Counted from the first letter of the stretch, positions 19,089-28,496 are shown. The stretch is DNA of 64,000 nt from Variovorax sp. MHTC-1 (GCF_003984645.1 NZ_RWKI01000004.1:62001-126000), one strand, 5' to 3'. Numbers and translations: made by a program. Notes: generated from the letters alone by a model not told the origin.

Positions 19089-20176
19089 GCGTTCTTCAGG
19101 CCCTGCACGGTCTGCAGCAAGGCGGTGCGCGCCTGGCCCAGCACCATGCCTTTCCACTCCTCGTTGTCGCAGTAGAAGGCGTCGCGCAGCTGCTGGCGAA
19201 TGCTGCGCTGCTGTTCGGCCGGCGCTTGCGCGTGGCTGCGCAGCCAGGTGTCGGCGCGCAGGCGGTTCAGCACCTCGAGGTCGGGCAGAGTGCCGAACTC
19301 CAGGCCCATCAGCGCCACGCTGGCCTGCGGGCATTCGTCGTAGACCGCCGAAACCACCGGTCCCGACACGTCGGCCGATGCCGACTGGCCGTCGAAGGGC
19401 GCGAACACGTCGGCGCCCCACCAGGCCCGCGCCTGGGCCAGGCCGTCCGGGCGCCCCGGGTAGATCTTCTCGCCGTGGCCGTAGGGCCCGAGGCCGGTGT
19501 GGATGTCGATCCAGCCGATGTGCGTGGCGGCGCCGCCGAACTTGCGCAGGATGCCGCGCACGGTGCGGTTGCTCCACGACGGCGCCTGGCCGCCGTAGAA
19601 CAGCCCGTCGGGCGCGACGTATTGGCCGGTCGTGACCGCGGCGCGGTAAGCGCGCAGGCCATGCTTGTCGATGTAGGCGGCCATCGCAGCCTCGTCGGCG
19701 GCGCTGGGCGGCCAGGTGGCCGGCAGCACGAAGGGCTCGACCTCCGCATAGGCCGCATTGCCAGGCAGCGGCGCATCGAAGTCGATGTGGTTGCGGTTCA
19801 GGTCGATGTTGTCTTCGTTGGTGCGGTGCAGGTGCGAGAAGCCGTGCGGATTGATCGCATGCACAAGCAGCAGCCCGACGCCCGCCTGTTCGATGCGCGA
19901 GAGCAGGTCGTCATCGTGCAGCGTCGCGATCTGGCAGGCCGAGCCGCAAAAGCCCTCGGGCCCGTGCGTGCCGGAACTGACGATCAAGAGCCGGGCCGCG
20001 CCCGGCGTGCCGAGGTAGGCCGTGTCGGTCGCCAGCGTTTCGCCCAGGGCGCCGCGATGGGCTTCGAGCACGAAGGATTCGACGGCCGCGCCGCGCGCCG
20101 CGGCGGCGTCGAGGAACTTGCGGCGGGCTTCGGCATAGCTGCCGGAGAAACAGCGGGCGGCCGCGCTGCTATGCAC
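19085..20176 (-). CDS. M14-family zinc carboxypeptidase-like protein (DUF2817)
   Basis: A 363-residue protein of the DUF2817 branch of M14 metallopeptidases. Zinc ligands are visible as His71 and Glu74 in [13 protein letters not shown] and a distal His in [13 protein letters not shown]; the [21 protein letters not shown] motif is a family hallmark. No signal peptide, so it is cytosolic; substrate unknown, possibly an N-acyl or amidated amino acid. Its start overlaps the MFS gene by 8 bases, suggesting that the transporter imports its substrate. Confidence 0.85.
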   Translation of the reverse strand: MHSSAAARCFSGSYAEARRKFLDAAAARGAAVESFVLEAHRGALGETLATDTAYLGTPGAARLLIVSSGTHGPEGFCGSACQIATLHDDDLLSRIEQAGVGLLLVHAINPHGFSHLHRTNEDNIDLNRNHIDFDAPLPGNAAYAEVEPFVLPATWPPSAADEAAMAAYIDKHGLRAYRAAVTTGQYVAPDGLFYGGQAPSWSNRTVRGILRKFGGAATHIGWIDIHTGLGPYGHGEKIYPGRPDGLAQARAWWGADVFAPFDGQSASADVSGPVVSAVYDECPQASVALMGLEFGTLPDLEVLNRLRADTWLRSHAQAPAEQQRSIRQQLRDAFYCDNEEWKGMVLGQARTALLQTVQGLKNA

Positions 20177-21506
20177 GGGCGGTCCTCGAAGAAGGTTCGA
20201 CGTCCGGCCGGTGGGCCGCGGCGTCGTCGATGTCCTTGCCGGTGAAGTCCTTGAGCCACAGCAGGCCGATGAAGGACACCAGCGTCATCGCGAACAGGTA
20301 CCAGGCCGGCGCCAGCTTGCTGCCGGTGGCGTTGACCAGCCAGGTGCTGACGAAAGGCGAGAAGCCGCCGAACACCGAGACGCCCACGCTGTAGACCAGC
20401 GACATGCCGCTCGCGCGCACGTGCTTGGGGAACATCTCCGGCAGCATCGTGATGGCGGGCACGGTCTGCACCACCAGCGCGATGCTCAGCAGGCCGACCA
20501 CGGTGAACAGCACGGCCGGCGTCGGCGACATGTTGAGCCACAGGAAGCCCGGATAGATCAGCAGCATCAGCGCGACGCGGCCCCAGACGATCAGCGGCTT
20601 GCGGCCGACGCGGTCGGACAACAGACCAACCAGCGGCGAGAGCGCGAAGGACAGGAGCCCGGTAAGCGCGGCGCCGAACAGCGCCACCGTCGGCGGCAGC
20701 CCCAGTTGGCGCACCGCATAGGTGGGCATGTAGAAGGTCACGACATAGGCGGCGGCGGTGCCGCCGGTGATGGCGAGGATCGCAGACAGCACCGTCTTCC
20801 CATGCTCGCCACACACCTCGGAGAGGCTGCTGCGGCGCGGCGCCGCACAGGCCGGCTCGACCTCGACGTCGAGCGATTCCTCGAGGTGGCGGCGGATGTA
20901 CATGCCCACCGGCGCGATCAGCATGCCGAGCACGAATGGCACGCGCCAGCCCCAGCTCTCCATGCCCTGTGGCCCGAGCGCGAAGGAGAGCCCGCCCACC
21001 ACAGCGGCGCCGAGCAGGATGCCCAGGCCCTGGCTCGCGAACTGCCAGCTCGCCAGGTAGCCGCGGTTGGCCGGCGTGGCGTGCTCGACCAGCAGGGTGG
21101 TGGATGCGCCCACTTCACCGCCGGCCGAGAAGCCCTGCAGCAGCCGCGCCAGCACGATGAGCACCGGTGCCGCGACGCCGATCTGCGCATAGGTGGGCGC
21201 GACGGCGATCATGGCGCAGCCCAGCGCCATCAGGAAGATCGTCAGCGTCATCGCCTTCTTGCGGCCGGCGCGGTCGGCATAGGCGCCGATCACGATGCCG
21301 CCCAGCGGCCGCATGATGAAGCCGACGCCGAAGGTCGCCACCGTCAGCAGCAGCTGGCCGTAGCTGTCGAAGGTCGGGAAGAAGAGTTTGCCGATTACCA
21401 GGGCCAGAAAGCCGTAGACGGTGAAGTCGAAGAACTCGAGCGCGTTGCCGATGGTGGTGGCCACGATGGTCCTGCGCCGGCTGATCGGCGTGATGGAAGG
21501 GGTCAC
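20169..21506 (-). CDS. MFS metabolite:H+ symporter (MHS family)
   Basis: A 445-residue inner membrane symporter of the MHS group (relatives carry citrate, proline/betaine, shikimate or dicarboxylates). Signatures are TTIGNALEFFDFTVYGFLALVIGKLFFP in helix 1 and the GAYADRAGRKKAM loop. The GTG start at 21506 is chosen because AGGAG lies 5 bases before it; longer frames upstream have no family likeness. It overlaps the DUF2817 gene, pointing to an uptake-and-hydrolysis pair. Substrate not identifiable. Confidence 0.87.
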   Translation of the reverse strand: MTPSITPISRRRTIVATTIGNALEFFDFTVYGFLALVIGKLFFPTFDSYGQLLLTVATFGVGFIMRPLGGIVIGAYADRAGRKKAMTLTIFLMALGCAMIAVAPTYAQIGVAAPVLIVLARLLQGFSAGGEVGASTTLLVEHATPANRGYLASWQFASQGLGILLGAAVVGGLSFALGPQGMESWGWRVPFVLGMLIAPVGMYIRRHLEESLDVEVEPACAAPRRSSLSEVCGEHGKTVLSAILAITGGTAAAYVVTFYMPTYAVRQLGLPPTVALFGAALTGLLSFALSPLVGLLSDRVGRKPLIVWGRVALMLLIYPGFLWLNMSPTPAVLFTVVGLLSIALVVQTVPAITMLPEMFPKHVRASGMSLVYSVGVSVFGGFSPFVSTWLVNATGSKLAPAWYLFAMTLVSFIGLLWLKDFTGKDIDDAAAHRPDVEPSSRTARA

Positions 21507-21615
21507 ATGAACTCCTGTTGTTGTTGGCGCATCGCGCCGGATGCTAGCAGCCGGTGGCGACAAGTGCCGCAGGCGAGGCACACTCGCGGCATCCAGGCAA
21601 CCAAGACTTTTGATC

Positions 21616-22278
21616 ATGTCCCTCGCTCCCATCGAAATCGAAACCGGACCCCAACCCACCGCCACCGTGCTCCTCATGCACGGCCTCGGCGCCGACGGCA
21701 ATGACTTCGTGCCGATCGCCAATGAGCTCGACCTGTCGGCCGTCGGGCCGGTGCGCTTCGTGTTCCCCAACGCGCCGGTGATTCCGGTCACCATCAACGG
21801 CGGCTACCGCATGCCGGCCTGGTACGACATCGCTGGCGCCGACCTCGTGAAGCGCGAGGACGAAGCCGGCCTGCGCCGTTCGCAGGCCGCGATCGAGGCG
21901 CTGATCGCGAACGAGAAGGCCCGCGGCATCGCGGCGAGCCGGATCGTGGTCGCCGGCTTCTCGCAGGGCTGCGCGATGGCGCTCCTGACCGGACTGCGCC
22001 ATGCCGAGCGGCTGGGCGGCATCGTCGGCCTGTCGGGCTACCTGCCGCTGGCTGCGACGACGGCCGCCGAGCGCCATGCGGCCAATCACGACACGCCGGT
22101 CTTCCTGGGCCACGGCACGCGCGACGGCGTGGTGCAGATCGAGCGCGCCCGGGCCTCGCGCGACGCGCTGGCCGCGCTCGGCTACGCGGTCGAATGGCAC
22201 GAGTACCCGATGGAGCACTCGGTGTGCATGGAAGAGATCGCCGATCTCAACCGCTTCCTGCTGCGCGTGCTGGCCTGA
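21616..22278 (+). CDS. Alpha/beta hydrolase, carboxylesterase (EstB/YpfH-like)
   Basis: A 220-residue cytosolic serine esterase of the phospholipase/carboxylesterase family. The nucleophile is in GFSQGCAMAL, the acid in HGTRDGVVQIE and the His in YPMEHSVCMEE. The N-terminal TVLLMHGLGADGNDFVPIA with the oxyanion loop is diagnostic. ATG 21616 is chosen as it starts the conserved fold. Family members prefer short-chain esters; some deacylate proteins. Confidence 0.9.
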   Translation: MSLAPIEIETGPQPTATVLLMHGLGADGNDFVPIANELDLSAVGPVRFVFPNAPVIPVTINGGYRMPAWYDIAGADLVKREDEAGLRRSQAAIEALIANEKARGIAASRIVVAGFSQGCAMALLTGLRHAERLGGIVGLSGYLPLAATTAAERHAANHDTPVFLGHGTRDGVVQIERARASRDALAALGYAVEWHEYPMEHSVCMEEIADLNRFLLRVLA

Positions 22279-22403
22279 GGTTCGTATGCCGGAAGGCGCT
22301 TTTGCCTAGCAGAACGGGCATTTCGGCTCTAAATACCGCCGCCAGCAAGCCGCACGCGACCGTGCTACCTTCCGCCCCACAACGATTCACGGGTCATAAC
22401 GAC

Positions 22404-23984
22404 ATGAGCAAACTGCACGAGCGCCTGGGAGCGCTCACACCCGCGCGACTGAAGGGAGTCCGCAGAGGCATCGAGAAGGAGAGCCTGCGCGCCGAACCCG
22501 ACGGCATGCTGGCGCTGACGCCGCATCCGGCCGCGCTCGGCTCGGCGCTTACCCACCCGCACATCACCACCGACTTCAGCGAGTCGCAGCTGGAGCTCAT
22601 CACCGGCGTGCACAGCGACGTGGAGGCCTGCCTGGCCGAGCTCACGCAGGTGCACCAGTTCACCTACCGCGTGCTTCATGAAGCCGGCGACGAACGGCTG
22701 TGGGTGTCGAGCATGCCCTGCGGCCTGCCGGCCGACGAGACCATCCCGATCGGGCGCTACGGCGCCTCCAACGTGGGGCGCGCCAAGAGCGTCTACCGCA
22801 TGGGCCTGAGCCATCGCTACGGCCGGCGCATGCAGACCATCTCGGGCATCCACTACAACTGGTCGATGCCCGAGGTGTCGAGCGAGCAGTACTTCGCGCT
22901 GATCCGCAACTTCCGCCGCCACGCCTTTCTGCTGCTCTACCTGTTCGGCGCTTCGCCGGCGCTGTGCTCGAGCTTCGTGGCCGGCCGGCCGCACGAGCTG
23001 CAGCCGCTGGGCGAGGGCAGCATGCACATGCCGCACGGCACCTCGCTGCGCATGGGCCGGCTGGGCTACCAGAGCGAGGCGCAGGCCTCGCTGGCGGTGA
23101 GCTACAACAGCCTCGACGGCTACGGCGCCTCGCTGCAGGACGCGCTCACGCGGCCCTGGCCGGCCTACGAGGCCATCGGCATCCGCAATCCCGGCGGCGA
23201 CTACAACCAGCTCGCCACCAGCCTGCTGCAAATCGAGAACGAGTTCTACGGCACCATCCGCCCGAAGCGCGTGATCTACCCCGGCGAGCGGCCGCTGCAT
23301 GCGCTGCGCGAGCGCGGCGTCGAATACGTGGAGGTCCGCCTGATGGACCTCGATCCCTTCGAGCCGATCGGCATCGCCGCGCCGACCATGCGCTTTCTCG
23401 ACGTCTTCCTGCTGCACTGCCTGCTGGCCGACAGCCCCTCCGACACGCGCGAGGAGATCGCCGAGCTGGCCCACAACCAGCACCTCACGGCGGCGCGCGG
23501 CCGCGAGCCCGGTCTCGCGCTGCAGCGCGGCGGGCGCGACGTGCCGCTCACCGAATGGGGTGCCGAGCTGCTGGAGCAGTTCGGCCCGATCGCTGCCGCG
23601 CTCGACGCCGCGCACGGCGGCACCCGGCATGCCGAAGCGGTGCGCGCTGCAGGGAAGGCCCTGGCCGACCCGGCCATCCTGCCTTCCGCGCGCGTGCTCG
23701 AGGCGATGGCGCGCGCGCACGACAACTCCTTCATCAGCTTCGTGCGGGCGCAGTCCGAACGCACCCGCACCGAGCTGCTGGCCTTGCCCTTTTCCGCCGA
23801 GGAGCGCGCGAACTTCGAGCGCATGACGCAGAGTTCGATCGATGCCCAGAAGGAGATCGAGGCCAACGACAGCATGCCCTTCGAGATCTACCGCGAGCAG
23901 TACGTCTCGCCCTTGCGCCTGGGCTTCAAGAATCACTGGGCGGAGATGCCGTCGCTCGCTATGACCCAGCCTGCGGCCTGGTGA
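22404..23984 (+). CDS. gshA: Glutamate-cysteine ligase (class I GshA)
   Basis: First step of glutathione synthesis: ATP-dependent joining of glutamate gamma-carboxyl to cysteine. The protein is 526 residues, close to the E. coli enzyme (518). Class I features are GIEKESLRAEPDGMLALTPHP, the TTDFSESQLELITG segment, GIHYNWSMPE and YVEVRLMDLDPFEPIG. ATG 22404 gives the usual N-terminus. Its product gamma-glutamylcysteine is also one possible sulfur donor for the EgtB encoded at 5 kb. The 3' end overlaps the convergent cyclodeaminase-family gene by 26 bases. Confidence 0.94.
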   Translation: MSKLHERLGALTPARLKGVRRGIEKESLRAEPDGMLALTPHPAALGSALTHPHITTDFSESQLELITGVHSDVEACLAELTQVHQFTYRVLHEAGDERLWVSSMPCGLPADETIPIGRYGASNVGRAKSVYRMGLSHRYGRRMQTISGIHYNWSMPEVSSEQYFALIRNFRRHAFLLLYLFGASPALCSSFVAGRPHELQPLGEGSMHMPHGTSLRMGRLGYQSEAQASLAVSYNSLDGYGASLQDALTRPWPAYEAIGIRNPGGDYNQLATSLLQIENEFYGTIRPKRVIYPGERPLHALRERGVEYVEVRLMDLDPFEPIGIAAPTMRFLDVFLLHCLLADSPSDTREEIAELAHNQHLTAARGREPGLALQRGGRDVPLTEWGAELLEQFGPIAAALDAAHGGTRHAEAVRAAGKALADPAILPSARVLEAMARAHDNSFISFVRAQSERTRTELLALPFSAEERANFERMTQSSIDAQKEIEANDSMPFEIYREQYVSPLRLGFKNHWAEMPSLAMTQPAAW

Positions 23985-24996
23985 AGCGGAACAGGTCCTT
24001 GGGGTCGCCTGCGGACGGCACGAGCTCGATGTCCCGGCCCGCGCCATGCTGCAGCGCGAGCGCGTGGATCAGGCGCAGCGCGGAATAGTCCTCCAGCGCG
24101 AACCCCACCGAGTCGAACACCGTCACCTGGTCCTCGCTCTGCCGGCCGGCCTCGGCGCCGGCGAGCACGCGCCACAGCTCGACCACCGGGAAGCCGGCGG
24201 CCATCTGCTGGATCTCACCCTCGATCCGCGTCTGCGGCTCGTACTCGACGAACACGCGTGCAGCGCGCAGCACGTCCGCATGCAGCTCGGTCTTGCCCGG
24301 GCAGTCGCCGCCCACCGCGTTGATGTGCATGCCGGGTTCCAGCATCTCGGGCGTGACGATGGTGGCGCGCGCCTTGCGCGCCGTCAGCGTGCTGACGATG
24401 TCGGCGCCGCGCACCGCTTCGGCGATGCTCGCGGCACGCTGCACCCGCAGGCCCGGAAAGGCCGCCAAGTTGCGCTCCAGCTTGTCCATCGCCTGGGCAT
24501 CGATGTCGTGGATCCGAAGTTCGTCGATGCCCAGCAGCGCGTGGAAGGCCAGCGCCTGGAACTCGCTCTGGGCGCCGTTGCCGATCAGCGCCATGCGGCG
24601 CGATTGCGGGCGCGCCACGGCCTGCGCGGCCAGGGCCGACATGGCGGCGGTGCGCAGCGCGGTGGTCAGCGTGAGCTCCGACAGCAGCACCGGCTGGCCG
24701 GTCTCTACCTCGGCCAGCACGCCGAAGGCCATCACGGTCGGCAGGCCATGCGCCGTGTTGCCGGGGTGGCCGTTGACGTACTTGAAGGCGTAGCGCTGTC
24801 CGTTCGACACCGGCATCAGCTCGATCACGCCGAGCGCCGAATGGCTGGCCAGCCGGGCCGATTTGTCGAACTCGGGCCAGCGTAGGAAATCTTCCCGCAT
24901 GGTGTCGGCCAACGCCTCCAGGAAGCGGGATGTTCCGAGGGCCCGAACCAGGCCTGCAAGCGCCTGGACATCTACGAAGCGTGTTGTTGTTGCCAT
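23959..24996 (-). CDS. Ornithine cyclodeaminase/mu-crystallin family protein
   Basis: A 345-residue NAD-dependent enzyme of the ornithine cyclodeaminase family, which makes proline from ornithine with loss of ammonia; close relatives are alanine dehydrogenases, 2,3-diaminopropionate-linked enzymes and ketimine reductases. Visible are KYVNGHPGNTAHGLPTVMAFGVLAEVETG, the Rossmann loop MALIGNGAQSEFQALAF and HINAVGGDCPGKTELHADVL. The pattern is of the bona fide ornithine cyclodeaminase subgroup, but substrate is inferred. Divergent from the response regulator across 148 bases. Confidence 0.85.
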   Translation of the reverse strand: MATTTRFVDVQALAGLVRALGTSRFLEALADTMREDFLRWPEFDKSARLASHSALGVIELMPVSNGQRYAFKYVNGHPGNTAHGLPTVMAFGVLAEVETGQPVLLSELTLTTALRTAAMSALAAQAVARPQSRRMALIGNGAQSEFQALAFHALLGIDELRIHDIDAQAMDKLERNLAAFPGLRVQRAASIAEAVRGADIVSTLTARKARATIVTPEMLEPGMHINAVGGDCPGKTELHADVLRAARVFVEYEPQTRIEGEIQQMAAGFPVVELWRVLAGAEAGRQSEDQVTVFDSVGFALEDYSALRLIHALALQHGAGRDIELVPSAGDPKDLFRFTRPQAGS

Positions 24997-25023
24997 GTCT
25001 TGTTGCAGAACTTCCGTGCTAGT

Positions 25024-25127
25024 CGGGTAGGCCTGCGCCTACCCGCATTGGCCGAGAAGACTCACCGAGGCGGTCAAGTCTCGCAGCTCATCATGACATC
25101 AACTTTCTCTTACTCATCTACTCATCT
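25024..25127. other. Hairpin and tandem octamer between divergent genes
   Basis: The gap between the cyclodeaminase-family gene and the response regulator has a perfect hairpin, CGGGTAGGC-CTGC-GCCTACCCG (25024-25045), and two abutting copies of ACTCATCT (25112-25127) in a locally AT-rich stretch. The hairpin lies in the presumed leader of the reverse gene and has no T-run. A regulatory role is plausible but unproven. Confidence 0.3.
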
Positions 25128-25144
25128 GCATCCATGCGCCCCCC

Positions 25145-25525
25145 ATGACAACGAAGACCTATCTGGTCGAAGACAACGCCGTGATTCGCGAGAACCTCGT
25201 TGGATTCCTCGAAGATATTGCCGATGCGACCGTGGTCGCCCATGCGAGCGGCGAGGCCGAGGCGGTGGACTGGCTGCGCAATCATCGCGACAGCTGGGAC
25301 GTGGCCATCGTCGACCTGTTCCTGAACCAGGGCAACGGCCTTGGCGTCCTCAATGCCTGCCGTGAGAGGTCGAGGCATCAGAAGGTGGTAGTCCTGAGCA
25401 ACTACGCGACGCCCGACATGCGCGCGCGCACCAAGGCGCTGGGCGCCGATGCCTTCTTCGACAAGTCGGCAGAAATCGAATTGCTGCTCGACTACTGCGA
25501 GAAGCTGAGTCGCTGCAACGACTGA
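25145..25525 (+). CDS. Single-domain response regulator (receiver only)
   Basis: A 126-residue CheY-like receiver with no output domain. The acidic pair is in YLVEDN, the phospho-acceptor Asp in VAIVDLFLNQG, the switch Ser in VVVLSNYA and the Lys in FFDKS. Without an output domain it probably acts by protein contact or phosphotransfer. No histidine kinase is encoded nearby, so it is an orphan here. The ATG has no Shine-Dalgarno match; it is preceded by a run of C. Confidence 0.88.
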   Translation: MTTKTYLVEDNAVIRENLVGFLEDIADATVVAHASGEAEAVDWLRNHRDSWDVAIVDLFLNQGNGLGVLNACRERSRHQKVVVLSNYATPDMRARTKALGADAFFDKSAEIELLLDYCEKLSRCND

Positions 25526-25629
25526 GGGCCGCGCTTCCGCGCTGGCGGAGAAATCGCTCTTGACCTAGAGTGCGCGCTAGCATTTCCAATGGTTTCGCCG
25601 GGTCGTCCGGTGAACACGGGAAATACGCC

Positions 25630-26043
25630 ATGACCGCCATTGAGAACAAGAGATTCATCCAGGGCATCCACGCCGAGCTCGCCAAGGGCAACGGCAAGCC
25701 TTTCGTCGACAGCCTCGCCGATGATTTCAGCTGGATCATGAAGGGACGCACGCCCTGGTCGCGCGCGTACAACGGCAAGCAGGCCGTGCAGAACGAACTG
25801 CTCAAGCCCCTGTACGCGCAATTCGAAGGCCGCTACGTCAACACGGCCGAGCGCTTCATCGCCGAAGACGACTTCGTCGTCGTGCAGTGCAGCGGCGACG
25901 TCGTCACCAAGCGCGGCAAGCGCTACGACAACCAGTACTGCTTCATCTACCGGCTGGCCGGCGGCAGGGTGGTCGAGCTCACGGAGTATCTCGATACCGC
26001 GCTCGTCGACGAGGCGCTGGAGGCGCCCGCGCGTGCCGGGTAG
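25630..26043 (+). CDS. SnoaL/NTF2-like (DUF4440-type) protein
   Basis: A 137-residue protein with the cone-shaped SnoaL/NTF2-like fold, seen in IHAELAKGNGKPFVDSLADDFSW, the WSRAYNGKQAVQNELLKPL turn and the terminal strands VVQCSGDVV and CFIYRLAGGRVVELTEYLDT. Such proteins bind small hydrophobic molecules and can be isomerases, hydrolases or mere binders; the activity is unknown. Its stop overlaps the following MerR gene by 11 bases, suggesting a functional pair. Confidence 0.8.
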   Translation: MTAIENKRFIQGIHAELAKGNGKPFVDSLADDFSWIMKGRTPWSRAYNGKQAVQNELLKPLYAQFEGRYVNTAERFIAEDDFVVVQCSGDVVTKRGKRYDNQYCFIYRLAGGRVVELTEYLDTALVDEALEAPARAG

Positions 26044-26488
26044 CGCTTTCCGCATCGGCGAACTGGCCGCGCGCACCGGCCGCAGCGTGCACGCCATCCG
26101 CTGGTACGAGGCCCAGGGCCTGGTGCCCGGCGTGGCGCGCGACGAAGGTGGGCGGCGCGTCTACGGCGAGCTGCACGTGAGCTGGCTCGACCTGATGGAG
26201 CGCTTGCGCGCGACCGGCATGTCGATCGCGGAGATGCGCGAATACACGGCCCTGGTGATGCAGGGCAGCCGCACGCTGCGCCAGCGCCGCGACATGCTGT
26301 CCGACCATCGCGAGCGTGTGAACGCCACCATCGCCGAATGGCGGCGCGCGCTGATGCTGGTCGACAAGAAGATCGATTTCTACGACGCCTGGATGCAGAC
26401 CGGCCAGCGCCCGCCGCTGATTCCAGCCGACACGCCGCGCGCCGTGCGCAAGAAGGCGCTGCCCGCGCCCGCGATCAGGAAGCGATGA
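26033..26488 (+). CDS. MerR-family transcriptional regulator
   Basis: A 151-residue regulator with the MerR winged-helix at the N-terminus (FRIGELAARTGRSVHAIRWYEAQGLV...DEGGRRVYGE) and a coiled-coil helix after residue 70. The effector region is short and has no metal-binding cysteine cluster, so metal sensing is unlikely; the family fits organic-ligand or stress-type MerR. The GTG start at 26033 lies inside the SnoaL-like gene. MerR proteins usually act at promoters with long spacers; none was found upstream. Confidence 0.88.
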   Translation: MPGSAFRIGELAARTGRSVHAIRWYEAQGLVPGVARDEGGRRVYGELHVSWLDLMERLRATGMSIAEMREYTALVMQGSRTLRQRRDMLSDHRERVNATIAEWRRALMLVDKKIDFYDAWMQTGQRPPLIPADTPRAVRKKALPAPAIRKR

Positions 26489-26497
26489 AGTTGGCGC

Positions 26498-26854
26498 TTA
26501 TTCGACGACCGTGCCCCCGTCCTTGCGGATCGATTCGCGCCCGTGCTTGCCGAGGCGGCCCAGCGCGTTGTCGAGTGCGCGCTTGAGCTTGTCGGCGGCA
26601 CCGCGGAAGGCTTCGTCCAGATTCGATGCGTGCTGCGTCACGGCCACCGGATGATGGCGCGCGAGGCGCGCCTCCATCGCGCAGCGCTTGTCGCCGCCGC
26701 CGCTCTTGTCATGGTTCTCGTCGCTCAGGTGCACCTCGACGCGCGTCACGTCGGCCGCGAAACGGCTCAGTGCCTGCCTGATCTCCTCGTTGGCCCAGCG
26801 TTCTAGTGCATCCTTGTTCTCGATGCCGTTGCTGGTGTTCACTTGTATTTGCAT
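26498..26854 (-). CDS. HPF/RaiA-family ribosome-associated protein
   Basis: A 118-residue ribosome hibernation-type protein of the HPF/RaiA (YfiA) fold. The start MQIQVNTSNGIENKDALERWANEEIRQALSRF and the strand TRVEVHLSDENHDKSGGGDKRC fit the family, which inactivates ribosomes in stationary phase. It lacks the long C-terminal domain of long-form HPF. The C-terminal tail is basic (LGRLGKHGRESIRKDGG). Stands alone, convergent with MerR across 9 bases. Confidence 0.85.
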   Translation of the reverse strand: MQIQVNTSNGIENKDALERWANEEIRQALSRFAADVTRVEVHLSDENHDKSGGGDKRCAMEARLARHHPVAVTQHASNLDEAFRGAADKLKRALDNALGRLGKHGRESIRKDGGTVVE

Positions 26855-26962
26855 GTCACGTACCTTTCGTGCTCATCTGCCTATGAGCAAGCCCGACTTT
26901 GCGCCCAACCCTGGCTCCCTGCGTAAGCATTTGGAGCATGCAGCCGAAGGAGATTCCAAACC

Positions 26963-27871
26963 ATGCCCTCCGTGTCCGACCTTTCCGCCGGTGTTGCCTT
27001 CGTCGGCGGCAGCTACGTGCCCATCGCCGAGGCCGCCATTCCCATCACCGACTGGGGTTTCCTGCGCTCCGACGCCACCTACGACGTGGTCACGGTGTGG
27101 GACGGCGCCTTCTTCCGGCTCGATGCGCATCTGGAGCGCTTCATGCGCAGCTGCGAGCGCTTCCGGCTCGACCCCGGCCTCACGACAGCACAGATCACCG
27201 AGGTGCTGACCGAATGCGTGCGCAAGAGCGGCCTGCGGAACTCCTATGTCGAGATGATCGTCACGCGCGGCCAGCCGCCCTGGGGCTCGCGCGATCCGCG
27301 CCAGGCGGTCAACCGCTTCTACGCCTTCGCCGTGCCCTTCGTGTGGATCGCCAACGACGCGCAGCGCGAGCGCGGCCTGCATCTGAAGGTGAGCGAGGTG
27401 CAGCGCATCCCGGCGAGCTCGGTCGATCCGAAGGCCAAGAACTACCACTGGAACGACCTCACCATGGGCCTGCTGGGCGCGCTCGATGCGGGCGCCGACA
27501 CCGTGGTGCTCGGCGATGCGGCCGGCAACGTGGTCGAAGGCCCGGGCTTCAACGTCTTCTGCGTGCAGGGCGGCACGATCGTGACGCCGAGGGACGGCGT
27601 GCTCGAAGGCATCTCGCGCCGCACGGTGATCGAGATCGCAGAGACGCTCGGCATGCCGGTCGAGCTGCGCGCGCTGCCGGCCGAGGAACTGCGCAGCGCC
27701 GACGAAGCTTTTCTAAGTACCTCGGGCGGCGGCGTGCTGCCGGTGACGCGGGTGGACGGCCGGGTGCTGGGCGACGGCGCGCCCGGCCCCGTCACGCAGC
27801 GCCTGCTCCAGGCCTACTGGGACTGGCATCGCGATCCGGCCTACAGCCGGCCCATCGACTACGGCCGCTGA
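26963..27871 (+). CDS. PLP aminotransferase class IV, possibly (R)-selective amine type
   Basis: A 302-residue fold-type IV PLP enzyme. The Schiff-base lysine is Lys159 in DPKAKNYHWNDL and the cofactor glutamate lies in VVEGPGFNVF. Most relatives are branched-chain or D-amino-acid aminotransferases. Here the opening TDWGFLRSDATYDVVTVWDG and the block SYVEMIVTRG recall, from memory, the (R)-amine transaminase branch more than IlvE. That assignment is tentative. It is monocistronic and convergent with the BamE-domain gene, 1 base apart. Confidence 0.85.
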   Translation: MPSVSDLSAGVAFVGGSYVPIAEAAIPITDWGFLRSDATYDVVTVWDGAFFRLDAHLERFMRSCERFRLDPGLTTAQITEVLTECVRKSGLRNSYVEMIVTRGQPPWGSRDPRQAVNRFYAFAVPFVWIANDAQRERGLHLKVSEVQRIPASSVDPKAKNYHWNDLTMGLLGALDAGADTVVLGDAAGNVVEGPGFNVFCVQGGTIVTPRDGVLEGISRRTVIEIAETLGMPVELRALPAEELRSADEAFLSTSGGGVLPVTRVDGRVLGDGAPGPVTQRLLQAYWDWHRDPAYSRPIDYGR

Positions 27872-27872
27872 A

Positions 27873-28463
27873 TCAGGGCAGCGAGACGCGGTTCAGCGTC
27901 GCCGGATCGGCGACGATGTTCTTGACCGTGCCCCCCGGCTCGAACACCACCTGGTACTCGGCCCAGGTGTCGAGCCAGTAGCGCCACACGGGCGCGTCGA
28001 GCTTCGGCGTTTCGCTGCTGACGGGGTAGCCCAGCGCCATCAGCACCTGCTCTCGCGTCATGCCTGGCGTCACCTTCATGGCGGCGATGGCTGCGCGCGT
28101 CTTCTCCGGGTAGCCGGCCAGCTTGATCTTCGGGTCCTCGGTCACGACATAGCGCGGCCCGAACGCGGTGGTCGGGAGGTCGCGGCTGTAGTCGTTCTTG
28201 AGCCGTTGCGGGCGGCCGCCGATGTCCATGTCGACCCAGCGGAAGTCGTAGCCGGTGATGCGCGCGGGCGTGCCCGCGGCCACGATGCTCATGCCTTGCT
28301 CGTCGTAGTTGATGTCGCTGATCTGCTTGCCGTAGCTGCGCATGTTGCAGCACAGGTAGCCCTGGATCATCGGGCCCTGGGGCGGCGCCGGACGCTGGGC
28401 ATGGGCGGCGGACATGGGAAGGGTGGCCGCCAGGACGGCGGCCAGGGCGAAGCGCTGGAACAT
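27873..28463 (-). CDS. Secreted protein with BamE/SmpA-like C-terminal domain
   Basis: A 196-residue exported protein: signal peptide residues 1-22 ending AHAQ, then a novel N-terminal part with adjacent cysteines (GYLCCNMRSYG), and a C-terminal SmpA/OmlA-type fold visible as VTPGMTREQVLMALGYPVSSETP followed by the WRYWLD and VVFEPGGTVKNI strands. It lacks a lipobox, so unlike BamE it is probably soluble in the periplasm. True bamE is normally shorter and a lipoprotein, so this is a relative rather than BamE itself. Confidence 0.78.
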   Translation of the reverse strand: MFQRFALAAVLAATLPMSAAHAQRPAPPQGPMIQGYLCCNMRSYGKQISDINYDEQGMSIVAAGTPARITGYDFRWVDMDIGGRPQRLKNDYSRDLPTTAFGPRYVVTEDPKIKLAGYPEKTRAAIAAMKVTPGMTREQVLMALGYPVSSETPKLDAPVWRYWLDTWAEYQVVFEPGGTVKNIVADPATLNRVSLP

Positions 28464-28496
28464 GGGAACTCCCTTGTTTTTGAGTTGAAGTGTTCG

